Source of the DNA: an uncultured Candidatus Altimarinota bacterium
Lineage (GTDB): Bacteria > Patescibacteriota > Gracilibacteria > BD1-5 > JAGOOR01
Assembly: GCA_937924685.1 (NCBI GenBank)
Contig: CALEVN010000022.1
Coordinates: 1 to 32,995 of the forward strand
Direction of reading: 5' to 3'
DNA length: 32,995 nucleotides
Shown: positions 29,351 through 32,995 of the stretch, one piece after another
Layout of the letters: every line of letters begins with the position of its first letter
How positions within the stretch are numbered: the stretch's first letter is position 1
Translations under genes and position numbers: made by a program
Notes under the pieces: model-generated
Seen by the model: the letters and a program-made list of their open reading frames with translations, nothing else
The model's database searches: none
What the model was told of the DNA's origin: nothing

Positions 29351-31114
29351 ATGCACCGTACGCATACCTGTGGACAGCTCAATGCTCATCATATCGGACA
29401 AACAGTCACCCTCTCTGGTTGGGTAGCCAATCGCCGAGATCATGGAGGTATCATTTTTATTGATCTTCGTGATCGATACGGCCTCACACAAGTTGTTTTT
29501 GACCCTCAAACATACGCAGAAGCTGCAAAAATCGTCGATGCAGCGCGCTCTGAGTGGGTCATAAAAATAGAATGAACTGTTCGTGCTCGTCCAGAAGGAC
29601 AAGCAAATAATGACCTCTTTACTGGGGCCATCGAAGTCCTCGTGCATGAGTGCTCTATTTTAAACAAAGCAAAAACACCTCCTTTTGAAATCTCAGACCA
29701 CAGTACATCAAGCGAGGATATCCGCTACAAATACCGCTATCTCGACCTCCGACGTGATATTCAAAGAAAGAAAATCGAGTTCCGTGCAAAAGTGAATGCT
29801 TACGCTCGTGAATGGTTCAGAAAAAATGAGTTTCTCGAAGTGCAGACTCCTATTTTTACCGTCAGTTCACCAGAAGGTGCTCGTGATTATCTCATCCCCT
29901 CTCGCCTGCATCCCGGCAAGTTTTATGCCCTTCCTCAGGCTCCTCAGCAATATAAGCAGCTCCTCATGGTTGGAGGACTTGATAAATACTTCCAAATCGC
30001 ACCATGTTTCCGTGATGAAGATCCTCGTGCTGACCGTCATAGTTGTGAATTTTATCAGATAGACTGTGAGATGAGCTTTGTTCATCAAGAAGACGTCCTC
30101 GAAGTCGCAGAAACATTTGCTCGTGACCTCGTCACGACTGTCACACCAGAGCGAAAACTCCTCACCCCCGTCTTCACTCGCATCACCCACCATGAAGCAA
30201 TGGAAAAATACGGTTCGGATAAGCCTGACCTTCGTTTTGACTGTCATTTTGAGGATTTCTCACAAGAACTCAAAAACTCAGGTTTTTCAGTCTTTCAAGG
30301 AGCCATCGAAAAAGGCGGTGTCGTCAAAGCATTTAAGCTCACAGGAGTTGCTATGTCACGCAAGGATATCGATGAAATAACAGCGCTTGCTGTCGAACAA
30401 GGTGCGAAAGGTCTCGCCTACATCATCTATGAAGCCACAGGACCAAAGAGCCCAATTCTCAAATTCATGTCTTCAGAAGAGCTCGAAGTCATTAATGAGA
30501 GACTCACTCCACAAGTGTGAGATATGATATTCTTTGGAGCTGATCGTCGAGAAGTGGTCAACAAAGTCCTCTGAGCCGTCCGTGTCGCTCTCAAGCACCG
30601 CTACAATCTCGTCGATAACAATACTCTCTCTTTTGCATGGATTACAGATTTCCCAATGTTTGAAAGAGATGATAAAACAGGAAAACTCGATTTCGCACAC
30701 AATCCGTTTAGCAGTATCAATGCCAGCCTCGAAGAACTCCGAAATATGAAGCCAGAAGAAGTCTACGGATTTCAGTATGACCTCACACTCAATGGCTACG
30801 AAATCCTCTCTGGATCAATCCGAAATCACGACCTCGAACTCCTCACAGAAGCCTTCCGTATGGTCGGGCGCAGTGAAGAAGAAGTCAAAAACAAATTCGG
30901 TGGTATGTATGAAGCATTTCAATACGGTGTCCCCCCACACGGTGGTTTCGCCTTTGGTATCGACCGATTTATGATGATACTTCTGAACGAAGAAAATATC
31001 CGTGATATGTACGCTTTCCCGAAATCTGGTAAAGCTCAAGATGCTATGATGAACGCTCCGAGCGACATCGATGAAGAGAGCCTGAAAGAATTACATATCA
31101 AGATACGGAGCTAA
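29351..31114 (+). CDS. aspS: Aspartyl-tRNA synthetase
   Basis: 587 residues, bacterial size with a GAD insertion domain. N-terminal OB anticodon domain (LSGWVANRRDHGGIIFIDLRDR), motif 2 (CFRDEDPRADRHSCEFYQIDCEMSF region, variant of the RADRQPEFTQ form and like the SPGEFYQ form of some proteobacterial enzymes), GAD domain (about 280-410), and motif 3 near the end (FGIDRFMMIL). TGA-Gly at residues 75, 390 and 408; the standard code would split it. Charges tRNA-Asp; whether it also charges tRNA-Asn is not determined. No Shine-Dalgarno sequence; the 186-base upstream gap holds no T-box. Confidence 0.97.
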
Positions 31115-31150
31115 AACCATGTACCGAATGACTCTCTCAAGTGTGAGTTA

Positions 31151-31462
31151 TTATTCTGATTTTGCTGGTTTTTGCTCTGGCTTGTAAAGAATTCACAAGC
31201 TTGATATAGAAGGGAGATGGCTAGGCTTATCTACACCAATAATTCTACAATATAGCGCCGACAAGGTGTCTAAAGCAGGACCAACGTTATCAAGCGCATC
31301 ATACGACAGTCCAATACAGCCTGTTACGGCCTCTGAAATTCCATCTATCACCTGTCATAATCAATTCATCAGTCGAGCAGAGTTATTTTTTTTACTGCCT
31401 ATATTTTCTGCTATTTCCTTATATACGACTCATTCTGAAGTGGGTGTTGGCTGTAATGACAT
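31151..31462 (-). CDS. Small hypothetical protein, visible only with UGA as Gly
   Basis: 103 residues, not recognised. ATG 31460-31462, TAA 31151-31153, with four TGA-Gly codons (positions after TSE, MN, GL and SSL). It is mostly polar and small-residue rich, without a clear membrane segment. A consensus promoter lies upstream (TTGACA-17-TAATAC). No family is seen; it is supported by frame length under table 25, the promoter, and the absence of a competing gene on the plus strand. Confidence 0.55.
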
Positions 31463-31495
31463 ATTTACACAATTAAAATAATTAGTTAATTAAAA

Positions 31496-31524
31496 GTATT
31501 ATTATCCAATTATTTCTTTGTCAA
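31496..31524 (-). promoter_or_regulatory. Promoter of the 103-residue gene
   Basis: Minus-strand TTGACA (complement of 31519-31524), 17-base spacer, TAATAC (complement of 31496-31501), giving a leader of about 27 A/T-rich bases before ATG 31462. It lies in the gap after the MgtC-like gene. Confidence 0.6.
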
Positions 31525-31542
31525 TATTTACTGAACAATTCT

Positions 31543-32901
31543 TTATTTCAAAAAATTGACCAAGATGAGTGTAAGAACGCCGGCCAAGAGTACGATTCAA
31601 AGTATGCGTAAAACCAGTGTGCCATATCGAGCTTCGCCGAATTTTTTTGCTATGGCAATTTTGGTGAGCGTATTTGTCACGAGGGCGATGATGATTGCCG
31701 TGGTAGCAGTGATTTCTGAGATAGATTGAGCTGCACCAACGAGAGACCTCTCAGCCATATCTTGTGTGATAGCATCGACATCAGCGAGACCAGAGAAAAA
31801 TGAGACGACGTAGAGCGTAAAATCTCCAAAAAGGTGGCGATATGCGAGAGCAACTGTTCCAAAGAATTTGATGAGGAGGACGAACCCCGCGAATTTCAGA
31901 GCCGGTCACACCTGAAATGGACTCTCATGTTCACTCGAAACACGGACATCTGGAGCATTTTTATCCTGTCGATAGCACCACCAGAGAGCCACTACAGATG
32001 CCACAATCATCGAGAGAATGGGATAGAGGAGGATTCCGAGGAGTTGAGGATTAAATATCATCACGATGATAGTCGCTCGAAAAAGCATGATAGTACAGGC
32101 TGCTATCGTCGCAATAAGTGTCGGATAGACCCAATCACCGTGATCGTGGTGACTTTTCTCAGACATTGCAGAAGTTACTGCTGTTGATGAGACAAGCCCA
32201 CCAATAGCTCCTGAGATAACTATACCCCGATTCGCTCAGACAATTTTTGAAAGGATGTATCCAATGTAACTCACAGCCGACATCACCACAACAAAGAACC
32301 ATATACCATAAGGATTCAAAAATGGTGCCATAGTTACCTGTGTTTGCGGAAGAAAAACCATGAAGTCATGGAGTGCATAACGGTGATCTGGGAGAAGTGG
32401 GAGGATAATAAGTGATATAACGGCGAATTTAAGTGTCGTCATGATCTCGTCTTCACCGATTTTAGAAATGATTCATCGAATACGAGTCTTGTACGTGAGC
32501 ATGATCGTGACAAATACTCCGATAAAGATAGCGATCTGTGCATCTCCAGCCATCACCATAACACCGAGGAGAAATACCACAATTGCCGCAAATTCACTCG
32601 TCACTCCGAGCTGATTCTGTCGAAATGCTGAATAGATGTACGAAAGTAGGATAAAGAGAAACAATACTGCTCCGATGAAGAACACAAATCCAAAATGTGT
32701 CCCAAAAAGATCATCCAAATACACAGAAAGGGCTCCAAGTAATGCTATGAGTGTAAAAGAACGGAGTCATCCAAATATAGCCTGTGGTTTATCGAAATCT
32801 TCTTTGAGTAAACGTGAAGAAACAACTTCACGTTCCAAACCCATAAGTCCTCCGAGAGCGGCTGCCTCGAGAAAACGGAGAATGATATCCATGGTAGTCA
32901 T
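31543..32901 (-). CDS. MgtC/SapB-DUF4010 family membrane protein
   Basis: 452 residues with about 11-12 hydrophobic segments. It begins with the MgtC/SapB signature (LRFLEAAALGGLMGLERE) and continues with the DUF4010 part (GAIGGLVSSTAVTSAM and the C-terminal FSGLADVDAIT). The family is linked to Mg homeostasis and membrane transport; the exact role is unknown. At least four TGA-Gly codons (for instance IFGGLRS, KIVGANRG, FQVGPALK). No Shine-Dalgarno sequence; an A/T-rich stretch with possible -10 elements precedes it to the window end, where nothing else is seen. Confidence 0.88.
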
Positions 32902-32995
32902 ATATATAGCGTATATGATACAAGGTCAAATCGCAAGTTTTTGAGTCTTATGAGCTTCATCGAATACTTGCTAAATATTATTTTTTAATTTAAAT

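Noticed and set aside
31266..31481. Plus-strand frame starting at GTG
   Set aside because: No family or promoter in that direction; the minus-strand table-25 frame with a consensus promoter explains the region better.
1..32995. Widespread pseudogenes or sequencing frameshifts (many genes seem broken)
   Set aside because: All interruptions are TGA in one unchanged frame at glycine positions; no frameshifts are needed.
1..32995. UGA = tryptophan (table 4) as the alternative code
   Set aside because: Trp in LSGGE, TGASSG, WDFGDG or ALGPTG would destroy these motifs, and TGG is used normally for Trp.

Overview
This window comes from a bacterium that reads UGA as glycine (translation table 25). 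Two candidate-phylum lineages are known to do this, Gracilibacteria (BD1-5) and Absconditabacteria (SR1); the sequence alone does not separate them. In-frame TGA falls exactly where conserved families need glycine: the second Gly of an ABC signature LSGGE, WDFGDG of a PKD domain, TGASSG of a short-chain dehydrogenase, ALGPTG of ribosomal protein L11 and AFKGARPY of PurU. Every gene end I can assign is TAA or TAG, never TGA. Read with the standard code most genes look broken; read with table 25 the window is densely packed with about 30 genes, two tRNAs and several clear regulatory elements. Coordinates and products below use table 25.

Layout. 1-3401 (-) is a very large surface protein, cut by the window edge: signal segment, three or four tandem cysteine-containing repeats, a PKD domain, a lamin-tail domain, a complete staphylococcal-nuclease domain and a C-terminal membrane segment. 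3456-5759 (+) holds a small Cys-rich anchored protein, an EamA transporter and an unknown helical protein. 5766-9380 (-) is a five-gene unit, SMR-like transporter, purU, small membrane protein, SDR and glycyl-tRNA synthetase, preceded by a leader with a T-box-like element and an intrinsic terminator. 9610-12696 (+) holds an unknown gene, an ABC-F ATPase and a His-box hydroxylase. 12697-14723 (-) holds an EEP-family phosphoesterase, tRNA-Glu, rplK, tRNA-Lys and a DUF1761 membrane protein.

14781-21386 (-) is a long envelope operon: mraY, DUF721-like, phospholipase-D-like, a 493-residue anchored protein, a 52-residue membrane peptide, an O-antigen ligase/polymerase-like protein and a glycosyltransferase. 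21510-23460 (-) is groES-groEL behind a CIRCE-like operator, followed by a sensor kinase at 23541-24905. 24951-25940 (+) is an RluA-type pseudouridine synthase whose end overlaps a convergent VirB6/TrbL-like polytopic protein (25912-28344, -), itself preceded by an anchored coiled-coil protein. 29351-31114 (+) is aspS. The window ends with a small gene visible only with table 25 and an MgtC/DUF4010 membrane protein.

General traits: very short intergenic gaps, several stop/start overlaps, and almost no Shine-Dalgarno sequences. Start codons mostly follow A/T-rich, G-poor tracts, and some promoters sit so close to the start that the message would be nearly leaderless. Peptidoglycan (mraY) and surface-glycan genes argue for a walled cell; the anchored nuclease-type proteins would suit a host-associated or scavenging life, but that is inference.
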